A stretch of DNA of 64,000 nucleotides from Halorhodospira halophila (GTDB taxonomy: Bacteria; Pseudomonadota; Gammaproteobacteria; Nitrococcales; Halorhodospiraceae): contig NZ_NHSN01000015.1 of the NCBI RefSeq assembly GCF_016653405.1, positions 50,891 to 114,890 of the forward strand, written 5' to 3'. Shown here piece after piece: positions 22,278-30,919 of this stretch; within the stretch, counting starts at the first letter, position 1; every line of letters starts with the position of its first letter. The translations under genes and the position numbers were made by a program. Below the pieces are notes generated by a model. It did not search any database. It worked only from the letters and a program-made list of their open reading frames with translations, and was not told the origin of the DNA.

Positions 22278-24701
22278 ATGACGCTACCGGAGACCGAAGG
22301 CTGGCAACTGACCTACCAGGGCTGGCTGCCCGAGGAGCAGCAGCACCGCGAGGCGATCTGCGTGCTGGGCAATGGCCGTTTCGCGACCCGCGGCGCCTTC
22401 GAGGGGGCCGCCGCCGGCGACATCCACTACCCCGGCACCTACATGGCCGGCGGCTACAACCGTCGCACCAGTCTGGTCTCCGGCCGCGAGGTGGAGAACG
22501 AGGACCTGGTCAATCTGCCCAACTGGCTCTGCCTGAACTTCCGCCCGGCCGAGGGCGACTGGTTCGACTTCGACGGCGTGGAGTGGCTGGACCACCGGCA
22601 GACCCTGGACATGCGCCACGGGGTGCTGACCTGGCACCTGCACTTTCGCGACCCGCACGGGCGCGAGACGCGGCTGACCAGCCGGCGGCTGGTGCATATG
22701 GGCGACAGCCACCTGGCCGCGCTGCACTGGGAGCTGGAACCGGTGAACTGGACCGGCGCGCTGCACATCCGCTCAGGGATCGACGGCGGCGTCGAGAACC
22801 TCGGCGTGGCCCGTTACCGGGCCCTGGAGACCCGCCACCTGGATGTCCTCGCCACCGAACGCTGCAGCGACGAGGCGGTCATGCTGCGCAGCATGACCAA
22901 TCAGTCGCGCATCGACCTGGCCCACGCAGTGCGCACCCGGGCCTGGCAGGCCGACGGCCGCGGGCCGGAGCACCGCGAGCGGCTGGAGACCGACGACTAC
23001 ATCGGTGACGACCTGACCCTGCAGGCCGAGCCGGGGCAGCCGATCCGCGTCGAGAAGGTCGCCGCCTTCTACAGCGGCCGGGACCGGGCCATCTGCGAGC
23101 CGGGCATCGATGCGGCTTCCGCGGTGGAGCGCGCCCCGGCCTTCGACGAGCTGCTGCGCACCCACGCCAAGGCGTGGGAACGCTACTGGCGCGGCTGGGA
23201 CGTGACGCTGCATACCGACAACAACGGCGAGGCCGAGGAGCAGACGGTCCTGCGCCTGCACATCTTCCATCTGCTGCAGACCACCTCGCTGCACACCACC
23301 GATCTGGACGTGGGCGTTCCGGCGCGCGGCCTGCACGGCGAGGCCTACCGCGGGCACATCTTCTGGGACGAGCTGTTCATCCTGCCGCTGCTCAATCTGC
23401 ACAGCCCGGAGATCAGCCGCGCCCTGCTGATGTACCGCTACCGCCGCCTGCCCGAGGCGCGCCGGGCGGCTGCCGCCGAGGGGCTGCGTGGGGCCATGTA
23501 CCCGTGGCAGAGCGGCAGCAGCGGCCGCGAGGAGACGCAGACCCTGCACCTCAACCCGGCCTCGGGGCGCTGGCTGCCGGACAACACCCACCGCCAGCGC
23601 CACGTCAACGCCGCCATCGCCCACAACATCTGGCGCTACTATGAGGTCTCCGGCGACACCGACTTCATGGCCTTCGCCGGCGCCGAGATGATCCTGAGCA
23701 TCGCCCAGTTCTGGGCCAGCCTGGCCACCTACAACCCGCAGCGCCAGCGCTACGAGATCCGCGGCATCGTCGGCCCCGATGAGTTCCACACGCGCTATCC
23801 GGGCAGCGACGAGATCGGGCTGGCCAACAACGCCTACACCAATGTCATGGCCGCCTGGTGCCTGCGCATCGCCCGCCAGGCCCTGGAGGTCATCGGCCCG
23901 ACGCCACGCAGCGAGCTCCTCGACCGGCTGGCGATCGACGAGGCGGAACTCACCCGCTGGCAGGAGATCAGCCAGCGGATGTTCATCCCCTTCCACGGCG
24001 ACGGCATCATCAGCCAGTTCGAGGGCTACGACCAGCTCGAGGAACTGGACTGGGCCGGCTACCGCGAGCATTACGGCAACATCCAGCGGCTCGACCGGAT
24101 CCTTGAGGCCGAGGGCGATGACGTCAACCGCTACCAGGCGAGCAAGCAGGCCGACCTGCTGATGCTCTTCTACCTGTTCTCCCGGCAGCAGATCGAAACC
24201 CTGTTCGCCGACATGGGCTACGAGCTCGACGCCGAGGCCATCCCGCGCAACATCGCCTACTACGAGGCGCGCACCTCCCACGGCTCGACGCTGAGCAACA
24301 TCGTCCACTCGTGGGTGCTGGCGCGCTCCGACCGGCAGCGCTCCTGGGATCTGTTCGGCAACGCGCTGATCAGCGACCTGGGCGACATCCAGGGCGGCAC
24401 CACCAAGGAGGGCATCCACCTCGGGGCCATGGCCGGCACCGTGGACCTGGCGCTGCGCGGCTACACCGGCATGGAACCGCGGGACGGCATCCTGTGGCTC
24501 GATCCCATGCTGCCCGATGGGCTCCACGAGGTGGAGCACAAGATCCATTATCGCGGCCACTGGATCCACCTGGTGGTCAATCACACCCGGCTCACCCTGC
24601 GCCTGGAGGAGGGGCCGTGGCCGCCGGTGCGCATCGGCTACCGCAACGAGGTCCACGACCTGCACCAGGGCGAGACCCTGGAGCTGGCCTACCAGCGCTG
24701 A
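22278..24701 (+). CDS. GH65 family disaccharide phosphorylase (trehalose/kojibiose/maltose type)
   Basis: 807 residues. The N-terminal super-beta-sandwich (about 1-280) contains ICVLGNGRFATRGAFEG. The (alpha/alpha)6 catalytic barrel includes HGEAYRGHIFWDELFILPLL, PWQSGSSGREETQ, and the general acid Glu502 in GPDEFH. HGSTLSNIVHSWV and GTTKEGIHLGAMAGTVDL are the phosphate-binding region. GH65 phosphorylases split an alpha-linked glucose disaccharide with phosphate into glucose and beta-glucose 1-phosphate. Given the adjacent otsB and beta-phosphoglucomutase-like genes, trehalose is the likeliest substrate, but kojibiose or maltose cannot be excluded. Length is typical. Confidence 0.88.
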   Translation: MTLPETEGWQLTYQGWLPEEQQHREAICVLGNGRFATRGAFEGAAAGDIHYPGTYMAGGYNRRTSLVSGREVENEDLVNLPNWLCLNFRPAEGDWFDFDGVEWLDHRQTLDMRHGVLTWHLHFRDPHGRETRLTSRRLVHMGDSHLAALHWELEPVNWTGALHIRSGIDGGVENLGVARYRALETRHLDVLATERCSDEAVMLRSMTNQSRIDLAHAVRTRAWQADGRGPEHRERLETDDYIGDDLTLQAEPGQPIRVEKVAAFYSGRDRAICEPGIDAASAVERAPAFDELLRTHAKAWERYWRGWDVTLHTDNNGEAEEQTVLRLHIFHLLQTTSLHTTDLDVGVPARGLHGEAYRGHIFWDELFILPLLNLHSPEISRALLMYRYRRLPEARRAAAAEGLRGAMYPWQSGSSGREETQTLHLNPASGRWLPDNTHRQRHVNAAIAHNIWRYYEVSGDTDFMAFAGAEMILSIAQFWASLATYNPQRQRYEIRGIVGPDEFHTRYPGSDEIGLANNAYTNVMAAWCLRIARQALEVIGPTPRSELLDRLAIDEAELTRWQEISQRMFIPFHGDGIISQFEGYDQLEELDWAGYREHYGNIQRLDRILEAEGDDVNRYQASKQADLLMLFYLFSRQQIETLFADMGYELDAEAIPRNIAYYEARTSHGSTLSNIVHSWVLARSDRQRSWDLFGNALISDLGDIQGGTTKEGIHLGAMAGTVDLALRGYTGMEPRDGILWLDPMLPDGLHEVEHKIHYRGHWIHLVVNHTRLTLRLEEGPWPPVRIGYRNEVHDLHQGETLELAYQR

Positions 24702-24770
24702 TGGCGGCGGGGCTGGCCTCCCGCCGCCCGGCTCGCTACCTTGGGGATCCGGACCCTGCGCGGAGGCCCC

Positions 24771-25268
24771 ATGGACCCGATGAACGACCCGCAATCGGTG
24801 TGGACGGTATGGCTCACCCTGGCGGTGGTGCTGCTCGGCGTCGAGATCCTGCTCGCCGGCGGTGGCGCCGGGGTGCTGCTGGCCCTGGCGGTAATGGCCT
24901 TCGCCGGCATGGCCATGGCCCTGCTCGGCGCGCCGCTGGTCGCGCAGATCGCCGTGGCCATCCTCGCCGGGCTGGCCTCGCTGCCGTTCATGGTCTGGGT
25001 CTTCCGGCGCATGGGCCGCGGCGGCGGCCCGCCCTCAGCGGATGACAGTGCCCTGCGCCGCACCGCCTTCGAGGCCTACTACGACCTGCGCGGCCACCTG
25101 CGCGTGCGCGCCTTCGGCGACCACCTGATGGCCATCCCCGACCCCGCCGACGACCCCGAGATCGCCCCGGGCAGTGCCGTGCGCATCGTCCGGCTGGAAG
25201 GCACGCGGGCCATCGTCCGCCCGGTGGACGCCCCGGTCGGCGCACGGCTCGACGACGCCGAGGCCTGA
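24771..25268 (+). CDS. NfeD-like membrane protein
   Basis: 165 residues, with hydrophobic segments in the first 80 residues (VWLTLAVVLLGVEILLAGGG, then two more) and a C-terminal small beta domain of the NfeD/OB type (LRGHLRVRAF, PGSAVRIVRLEGTRAIVRP). NfeD proteins act with stomatin/SPFH proteins in membrane quality control, but no SPFH gene adjoins here. GGAGG five bases before ATG 24771 sets the start; ATG 24780 is possible. It is followed by a strong terminator. Confidence 0.75.
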   Translation: MDPMNDPQSVWTVWLTLAVVLLGVEILLAGGGAGVLLALAVMAFAGMAMALLGAPLVAQIAVAILAGLASLPFMVWVFRRMGRGGGPPSADDSALRRTAFEAYYDLRGHLRVRAFGDHLMAIPDPADDPEIAPGSAVRIVRLEGTRAIVRPVDAPVGARLDDAEA

Positions 25269-25312
25269 CGGCGAGCGGCAGGCCCTTCCGAGCGGCGGCC
25301 GTAAACCCGAGC

Positions 25313-25345
25313 CGGGGTTCGGGTCAATGCTCGGACCCCGTTTTT
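25313..25345 (+). terminator. Rho-independent terminator after the nfeD-like gene
   Basis: CGGGGT (25313-25318) pairs with ACCCCG (25335-25340), with further partial pairing inside the loop, and a run of five T follows. It closes the transcript that includes the trehalose and nfeD-like genes. Confidence 0.75.
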
Positions 25346-25415
25346 ATTGACCTATTGAGGGGGAGGGGGCTTGTGGTCCACCTTATGCGCTCTTCGAACG
25401 CTGATGGAGGTATCC

Positions 25416-26888
25416 ATGGAGTCTTATCGGCAGCGCATTGGACTGTTCCTGGGGCCATTGGTGGCCCTGGCCGGCTTGCTGGTCGGCCCGCCCGGCGAAT
25501 TGACCCAGGCCGAGTGGAACGTCGCCCTGGTCGCCATCCTGATGGCCATCTGGTGGATCAGTGAGGCGCTGCCCCTTGCCGCCACGGCGCTGGTCCCCAT
25601 CGTCGCCTTCCCGCTGCTCGGGGTCATGGAGGTCGGCGATGTCACCGAGGCCTACGGCAACCACCTGATCTACCTGTTCCTGGGTGGTTTCTTCATCGCC
25701 GTGACCATGCAGCGCTGGAACCTCCATCGGCGCATCGCCCTGCACACCATCAACCTCGTCGGTCCCTCGCCCCGGCGCATCATCCTCGGCTTCATGCTGG
25801 CCACCGCCGGGCTGTCCATGTGGATCAGCAACACGGCCACGGCGATGATGATGCTGCCCATCGCCCTGGCGGTGCTCAAGCAGAGCCAGGAGGAAGCCGA
25901 GCAGAACGGACAGGAGCTGCCCCGCGGCTTTGGCGTGGTGCTCATGCTCGGTGTCGCCTACGCCGCGTCAATCGGCGGCATCGCCACGCTGATCGGCACG
26001 CCACCGAACGCGGTGCTCGCCGGTCAGGCCCAGGAGCTCTACGACATCGAGATCACCTTCGCCAGCTGGATGGCCTTCGGCCTGCCCTTGTCCCTGCTCT
26101 TTCTCGGCATCGCCTGGGTCTATCTGGCTTTCAGCCGCCACTGCCGCGGCATCGGGCATCTGGTCAGTGGCCGCGAGACCATCCGCCAGGAGCTGGCCGA
26201 GATCGGCCGCATGGACCCCGCCGAGCGCCGCGTGCTGAGCGTCTTCGTGCTGGTGGCCCTGGCCTGGGTCCTGCGCGGTTTCCTGCCCGAGGGCGTGCTC
26301 GATGAGTTCGGCGACGCCAGCATCGCCATGGCCGGTGCCCTGGCGCTGTTCCTGCTGCCCTCGGGCAAGGAAAAGGGGCAGCGGCTGCTCGACTGGGACA
26401 CCGCCGTGAAGATCCCCTGGGACATCGTCCTGCTCTTCGGCGGCGGCTTCGCCCTGGCGGCGGGCTTTGGCGCCAGCGGCCTGTCCGAGAGCCTGGCCGA
26501 GGCCCTGCAGGTGCTCGACGGCGTCTCCATCTTCCTGATCATCGCTGCCTGCGTGGCCCTGGTGGTCTTCCTCACCGAGGTGACCTCCAACACCGCCACG
26601 GCGACGGTGTTCATCCCGCTGATGGGCGCGCTGGCCGTGGCCACCAACTTCAACCCGCTGGTGCTGATGGCCGCCGTGGCCGTCGCTGCCTCCTGCGCCT
26701 TCATGCTGCCGGTGGCCACGCCGCCGAACGCCGTCGTCTTCGGCAGCCGGGCCCTGACCGTGCCGGACATGGCGCGCGCCGGGCTGCTGCTGAACCTGGT
26801 CACCATCGTGCTGACCACGGTGTTCGTCTACTTCCTGCTGCCGGTGGCCCTGGGCGTGGAGCTGACCACGGTCATCGAGAAGCAGTAA
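25416..26888 (+). CDS. DASS-family sodium:dicarboxylate/sulfate symporter
   Basis: 490 residues with about twelve membrane segments and the two SNT motifs that bind sodium and carboxylate in the SLC13/DASS family (VcINDY type): ISNTATAMMMLP (about residue 143) and TSNTATATVFIPL (about residue 392). Each is followed by a Pro-rich hairpin (TLIGTPPNAVLAG; PVATPPNAVVFG). Likely substrates are C4-dicarboxylates or sulfate; the SNT pair and the TPPNA hairpins fit dicarboxylates. GGAGG five bases before the ATG supports the start. It is monocistronic, flanked by terminators. Confidence 0.9.
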   Translation: MESYRQRIGLFLGPLVALAGLLVGPPGELTQAEWNVALVAILMAIWWISEALPLAATALVPIVAFPLLGVMEVGDVTEAYGNHLIYLFLGGFFIAVTMQRWNLHRRIALHTINLVGPSPRRIILGFMLATAGLSMWISNTATAMMMLPIALAVLKQSQEEAEQNGQELPRGFGVVLMLGVAYAASIGGIATLIGTPPNAVLAGQAQELYDIEITFASWMAFGLPLSLLFLGIAWVYLAFSRHCRGIGHLVSGRETIRQELAEIGRMDPAERRVLSVFVLVALAWVLRGFLPEGVLDEFGDASIAMAGALALFLLPSGKEKGQRLLDWDTAVKIPWDIVLLFGGGFALAAGFGASGLSESLAEALQVLDGVSIFLIIAACVALVVFLTEVTSNTATATVFIPLMGALAVATNFNPLVLMAAVAVAASCAFMLPVATPPNAVVFGSRALTVPDMARAGLLLNLVTIVLTTVFVYFLLPVALGVELTTVIEKQ

Positions 26889-26924
26889 CCCCAAGGGGAT
26901 CGTTCCACCATCCCCGCGGCAACG

Positions 26925-26956
26925 GGCCGCCGATCCACCGGATCGGCGGCCTTTTT
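26925..26956 (+). terminator. Strong rho-independent terminator
   Basis: A perfect 12-bp stem (26925-26936 with 26940-26951, GGCCGCCGATCC/GGATCGGCGGCC) with an ACC loop and five T after it. It ends the symporter gene; dinG converges from the right. Confidence 0.95.
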
Positions 26957-26974
26957 CGTTGCGGGATGCCTGCC

Positions 26975-29107
26975 TTAGTCGAGACGGCGCCGGAACGGCG
27001 GCAGGGCGTCGAGGAGTTGGCGGCCGTAGCGCTGGGTCACCACCCGCCGGTCGAGGATGGTGATCCGCCCGCGGTCATCCTCGGAGCGGACCAGCCGTCC
27101 GCAGGCCTGGGTCAGGCGCAGCGATGCCCGCGGCAGGCTCAGGGTATGGAACGAGGAGTGCTGCTGATCCTCCAGCCACTCGCTGAGGGTGGCGGTCACC
27201 GGTTCGGTGGGCACCCCGAAGGGGATGCGCTCGATGACCACGTGATCGCAGTAGCGCCCGGGCAGATCCACCCCCTCGGCCATACCCGCCAGTCCGAAGA
27301 GGATACTGCCCTGCCCGGCATCCACGGCCTCGCGGTGGCGCTGGAGCATCGCCTCGCGGGAGCGCTCACCCTGGCACTGCAGCCGCTCCCGCAGGCCCTC
27401 GGGCAGCGCCTGGGCCACCCGCTCCATGCGCTGACGGCTGGTGAACAGCACCAGCGCCGCCTCGTAGGGGTCGAGGAGCTCGGGCAGCCACTGGCAGACC
27501 TCGGCCAGGTGCGCCTCGGCGTCGCGCGGATCGTTGCGCAGCGCCGGCACGTGCAGCAGGGATCGGCTGTAGTCGAAGGGCGACGGCAGGCAGCCCTGGC
27601 GGATGGCCTCCCCGTCGGGCAGGCCCAGGTCACTGCGCAGATGATCGAAGCGCCCCAGGGCAGTCAGCGTGGCGCTGGTGATCACCGCACCGGCGCACCG
27701 GTCCCACAGGCGCCGGGCGAGCTCGCCGGCCACCGAGACCGGCGAGACCGAGACCCGATGATCCACGGCACCGTCGGACTCCGCCTGGCGTTCCACCCAG
27801 CGGGCCACCGGCGGCGTTCCGGCATTGTCCTGCTCGGCGAGGAGCTCCCAGGTGGTGGCCAGGTTCGCCGCCCGCTCACGCAGGAAGCCAAGCCGCGGCA
27901 GCTGGCGCTCCAGCTCCTGGGTGTCGCCCCGCTGCGCCTCCAGGGCGGCGTAAACCCGGTCCGAGAACCCCTGCAGGGCGTCGTGCAGCCCCCGCGCCGG
28001 GCCGGCCACGCGCCCGGCCAGCTCACGCACCGGCTCGGGGGCATGACCGGCGCGGAAACGCCAGCGCTCACCCTCGGCATCGGCCCGGTAGTTGTGCTGC
28101 AGGAAGGTATCCGCCTCCTGCAGCGCGGTGGCTACCTCGCCCAGACGCTCCTGCAGCCGTTGCGCCTCGGCGTCCGGCGGCTCGCCGACCGCATCGTCCG
28201 GCAGCACCGCCGCGGTGTCCGTAGCAACGCCTTCGCCCTCCTCCAGCCACGTCCGCGCCGCCTGGACGCGGGCACTGGCAGCGAAGCGCTGCACCGCCTT
28301 GGCGGCCAGGTGGTGGCCCTCGTCGATGACGTAAAGCGCCTGCTCGGGCGCTGGCAGCAGGACCCCGCCCTCCTCCTCGCCGAGCTGCAGGTCGGCGAGC
28401 AGCAGGTCGTGATTGGTGATCACCACCTCGGCGCGGGACACCCGGTCGCGGGCGGCGTAGACGGGACATCCCTCAAAGTGGGCACACCGCCGTCCGGAGC
28501 AGGAGTGACTGGTGGAGGTGACCATCGGGCGCAGGTCGTCGGCCACGCCGTCGGCCCACTCGTCCAGGTCACCGCCCCAGCGCCCCTCGGTTAGGGCCTC
28601 GGCCATGGACTCCAGCTGCTCGGGCTCGCCCGGCTGAGGCGGGCGCGGCCAGCGGGCGCTGCCCAGGATGTCGGCGGCCAACGCCTGCTGCGCCCCGGCC
28701 TCGGCACTGGCCGACTGCCCGACCAGCTCATCCAGGTTGCGCGGGCACAGGTAACGACCACGCCCCTTGGCCACCGTGGCATCCACCTCGATGCCGGCGT
28801 AGCGGGCCAGCTTGGGCAGATCCTGGTGCAGGATCTGCTCCTGCAGCCCCACGGTGGCCGTGGCGATGACCAGCGGCAGCCCGCGGCTGCGCGCCGCCGG
28901 GACCCCGCCGAGCAGGTAGCTGAGGCTCTTGCCGGTGCCGGTGGGCGCCTCGATGGCAAGCAGGCGGTGGTCCTGCTCCCCTGCGAGGGCCTTGGCCACC
29001 TCCCAGATCATGCGTTTCTGCGCGGCCCGCTCGCGGAAGCCGGGCATCTCGTCCCGGACGCGGCGGTAGGCCGTGGCGATGGCGTCGGTGATGTCGGAGT
29101 CTGGCAT
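26975..29107 (-). CDS. dinG: DinG/YoaA-type iron-sulfur ATP-dependent DNA helicase
   Basis: 710 residues of the XPD-like superfamily 2. Walker A is APTGTGKS (about residues 54-61). The iron-sulfur cluster cysteines are visible in YLCPRN and SCSGRRCAHFEGCPVY. Walker B is DEGH, and helicase motifs III-VI are present (SATL, LFTSRQRM, GMAEGVDLPG, QACGRLVRS). DinG unwinds R-loops and D-loops and helps replication past transcription. Length and motif set match DinG or its paralogue YoaA. The start MPDSDITDAIATAY is normal for the family. It stands alone. Confidence 0.9.
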   Translation of the reverse strand: MPDSDITDAIATAYRRVRDEMPGFRERAAQKRMIWEVAKALAGEQDHRLLAIEAPTGTGKSLSYLLGGVPAARSRGLPLVIATATVGLQEQILHQDLPKLARYAGIEVDATVAKGRGRYLCPRNLDELVGQSASAEAGAQQALAADILGSARWPRPPQPGEPEQLESMAEALTEGRWGGDLDEWADGVADDLRPMVTSTSHSCSGRRCAHFEGCPVYAARDRVSRAEVVITNHDLLLADLQLGEEEGGVLLPAPEQALYVIDEGHHLAAKAVQRFAASARVQAARTWLEEGEGVATDTAAVLPDDAVGEPPDAEAQRLQERLGEVATALQEADTFLQHNYRADAEGERWRFRAGHAPEPVRELAGRVAGPARGLHDALQGFSDRVYAALEAQRGDTQELERQLPRLGFLRERAANLATTWELLAEQDNAGTPPVARWVERQAESDGAVDHRVSVSPVSVAGELARRLWDRCAGAVITSATLTALGRFDHLRSDLGLPDGEAIRQGCLPSPFDYSRSLLHVPALRNDPRDAEAHLAEVCQWLPELLDPYEAALVLFTSRQRMERVAQALPEGLRERLQCQGERSREAMLQRHREAVDAGQGSILFGLAGMAEGVDLPGRYCDHVVIERIPFGVPTEPVTATLSEWLEDQQHSSFHTLSLPRASLRLTQACGRLVRSEDDRGRITILDRRVVTQRYGRQLLDALPPFRRRLD

Positions 29108-29183
29108 GGCGCCAGTTTACCTGGGGGGCGGGGGTGAGCGGGAGCAGTGCGGGCGGGCCACCGGGCCCGCCCGGGCAGGGTCA

Positions 29184-29489
29184 TCAGGAGCGGAAACGGT
29201 TCAGCGCATCGCGGAAGGCCCGCGTCATCGCCTCCCACGCGCTCTCCGAGCCCTCGCGCATGTCACGGAAGGCCTCTTCGCTGGCGTCCTGCATCTCGCG
29301 CAGCCGCTGCTTGCCCTCCTCGTACTTCTCCTCCAGCTCCTGGAGCTGCTCCTGATAGCGCTCGCGCATCTCCTCACCGGCCTCCTCGGCCTGGGCACGG
29401 ACGCGGTCGATCTGCTCCTGCCACTCGGACAGGCGCGCCTTCATGTCCTCGACATGCTGCTCCTTGCGGTTCTGATCATCGTCGGCCAT
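29184..29489 (-). CDS. Small coiled-coil protein
   Basis: 101 residues, highly charged, with almost continuous heptads (KARLSEWQEQIDRVRAQAEE, then EQLQELEEKYEEGKQRLREM) predicting one long alpha-helical coiled coil. There is no signal peptide or membrane segment. The ATG at 29489 is preceded by AAAGGAGGAGA, which fixes the start. Similar small coiled-coil proteins occur widely as sll1863-like stress proteins, but no function can be assigned. Confidence 0.75.
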   Translation of the reverse strand: MADDDQNRKEQHVEDMKARLSEWQEQIDRVRAQAEEAGEEMRERYQEQLQELEEKYEEGKQRLREMQDASEEAFRDMREGSESAWEAMTRAFRDALNRFRS

Positions 29490-29810
29490 ACCGGTCTCCT
29501 CCTTTCTGGTTCTGGTTGCCGGTCCTCCCCGGGAAGATAGACCGGGATGGGCTTGTTCACAAAACCTGTGGAAAACCCTGCGGAGAAACACCGCAGCCCC
29601 CAGCGTGATGCGGCTCCACAGCGGCCGGCCACTCACTGACCACCCCGCTCACCGGGGGCGCGCCGGTCGCCGCACGGCGGATTGGGAATTGACAATAGCG
29701 GTGCCCCCTGCGATAAAGCGCACTGCGCCCCGGTCACGGGTGCGGGTTATGCCAACCACCGAAACGCCCGCCAAAGGGCTTCCCCGGGCTCTGGAGGAGG
29801 AGCAAACAGA
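29490..29810. other. Upstream region of the TRAP operon
   Basis: This 320-base divergent intergenic stretch contains one good sigma-70 promoter facing the TRAP genes (29689-29717) and an imperfect GCGG..CCGC hairpin near 29580. No small gene was recognised. Confidence 0.5.
29689..29717 (+). promoter_or_regulatory. Sigma-70 type promoter of the TAXI-TRAP operon
   Basis: A perfect TTGACA (29689-29694), a 17-base spacer and GATAAA (29712-29717) lie about 95 bases ahead of the binding-protein start codon. Confidence 0.65.
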
Positions 29811-30788
29811 ATGAGAATGAAAACCTGGCAACTCGCCATCTGCGCCACCTCGGCGCTGGCCCTGTCGGCACCGGCACTGGCCGACCGCGACGACTGGCCC
29901 CGCAGCTTCACCGTGGGCACCGCCAGCCAGGGCGGCACCTACTACATCTACGGCAGCGGCTGGGCCGACATGGTCGCCGGGATGCTCGACATCCGCGCCG
30001 GCGGCGAGGTCACCGGCGGGCCGGTGCAGAACGCCACCCTGGTCGAGACCGGCGACCACGAGTTCGGCCTGGTCACCATGGGACCGGCCCGCGCCGCCTG
30101 GGACGGCGAGAGCGAGCTGGCTCCGGGCATGGAGCATCGCAACATCCGCGCGGTCTTCCCCATGTACCAGACCACCTTCCACATCATCACCCGCGAGGGC
30201 GACGAGCTGACCTCCATGGAGGATCTGGAGGGCAAGCGTGTCGGGGTCGGCCCCTCCGGCGGCACTGCGGATATGTACTTCCCGCAGTTCTTCGATGAGC
30301 TCGGCATCGATGTGCGCGTCCGCAACGGCGGCGCCTCGGATCTGGCCGGCCAGCTGCAGGACGGCCTGATCGACGCCTTCGCCTTCGCGGCCGGCACCCC
30401 GATCTCGGCCTTCTCGCAGCTCGAGGCGGAGATCGACGCCAACATCTTCTCGGTCACCGAGGCGCAGCAGGAGCAGCTGCTCGAGGCATTCCCGGCGCTC
30501 TCCCCGGCGGACATCGAGGCGGACCTCTACAGCTCCCTGGACGCGGACATCCCGGCGATCTCCATCTGGAACTTCGCCATCACCCACCAGGACATGCCCG
30601 AGTCGCTGGTCTACGAGGTCACCCGGGCGGTCATGGAGAACCACGACCGGATGATGGACATCCACCGGGCCTCGCGCGAGACCCTGCCGGAGAACCACCA
30701 GTACAACGACTGGATGCCCTGGCACCCGGGCGCCGTGCGCTGGTTCGAGGAGAACGGCTACGAGATCCCCGAGGACCTGCGCGGCTGA
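29811..30788 (+). CDS. TAXI-family TRAP transporter solute-binding protein
   Basis: 325 residues with a Sec signal peptide (MRMKTWQLAICATSALALSAPALA, cleavage near 24). The mature protein begins with SFTVGTASQGGTYYIYGSGWA, the TAXI/TTHA1157-type ligand-binding signature, and contains the paired lobes typical of the family. It captures a ligand in the periplasm for the fused permease encoded next. TAXI ligands include glutamate/glutamine or other carboxylates; none can be named here. GGAGGAG precedes the ATG. A hairpin between this gene and the permease could raise the binding-protein to permease ratio. Confidence 0.9.
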   Translation: MRMKTWQLAICATSALALSAPALADRDDWPRSFTVGTASQGGTYYIYGSGWADMVAGMLDIRAGGEVTGGPVQNATLVETGDHEFGLVTMGPARAAWDGESELAPGMEHRNIRAVFPMYQTTFHIITREGDELTSMEDLEGKRVGVGPSGGTADMYFPQFFDELGIDVRVRNGGASDLAGQLQDGLIDAFAFAAGTPISAFSQLEAEIDANIFSVTEAQQEQLLEAFPALSPADIEADLYSSLDADIPAISIWNFAITHQDMPESLVYEVTRAVMENHDRMMDIHRASRETLPENHQYNDWMPWHPGAVRWFEENGYEIPEDLRG

Positions 30789-30814
30789 CCCCGAGCGGGA
30801 CAGCCCATTGATCC

Positions 30815-30851
30815 CCCGCCCCCGCGCCGCATCCGTGCGACCGGGGGCGGG
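30815..30851 (+). promoter_or_regulatory. Intercistronic hairpin in the TRAP operon
   Basis: CCCGCCCCCG (30815-30824) pairs perfectly with CGGGGGCGGG (30842-30851), a 10-bp GC stem with a 17-base loop and no T-run. Placed after the binding-protein stop, it resembles the stabilising or attenuating stems that keep binding protein in excess over permease. Confidence 0.6.
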
Positions 30852-30919
30852 CTGTGTCAGGGGGCCTGCCCGGTAGCAGGTCCCGCACCGGTATCACCGA
30901 GGCCGAGGCATCCCCATCG

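Noticed and set aside
29520-29600. Possible DnaA box or origin near TGTGGAAAA
   Set aside because: Only one poor match to TTATCCACA and no cluster or AT-rich unwinding region.
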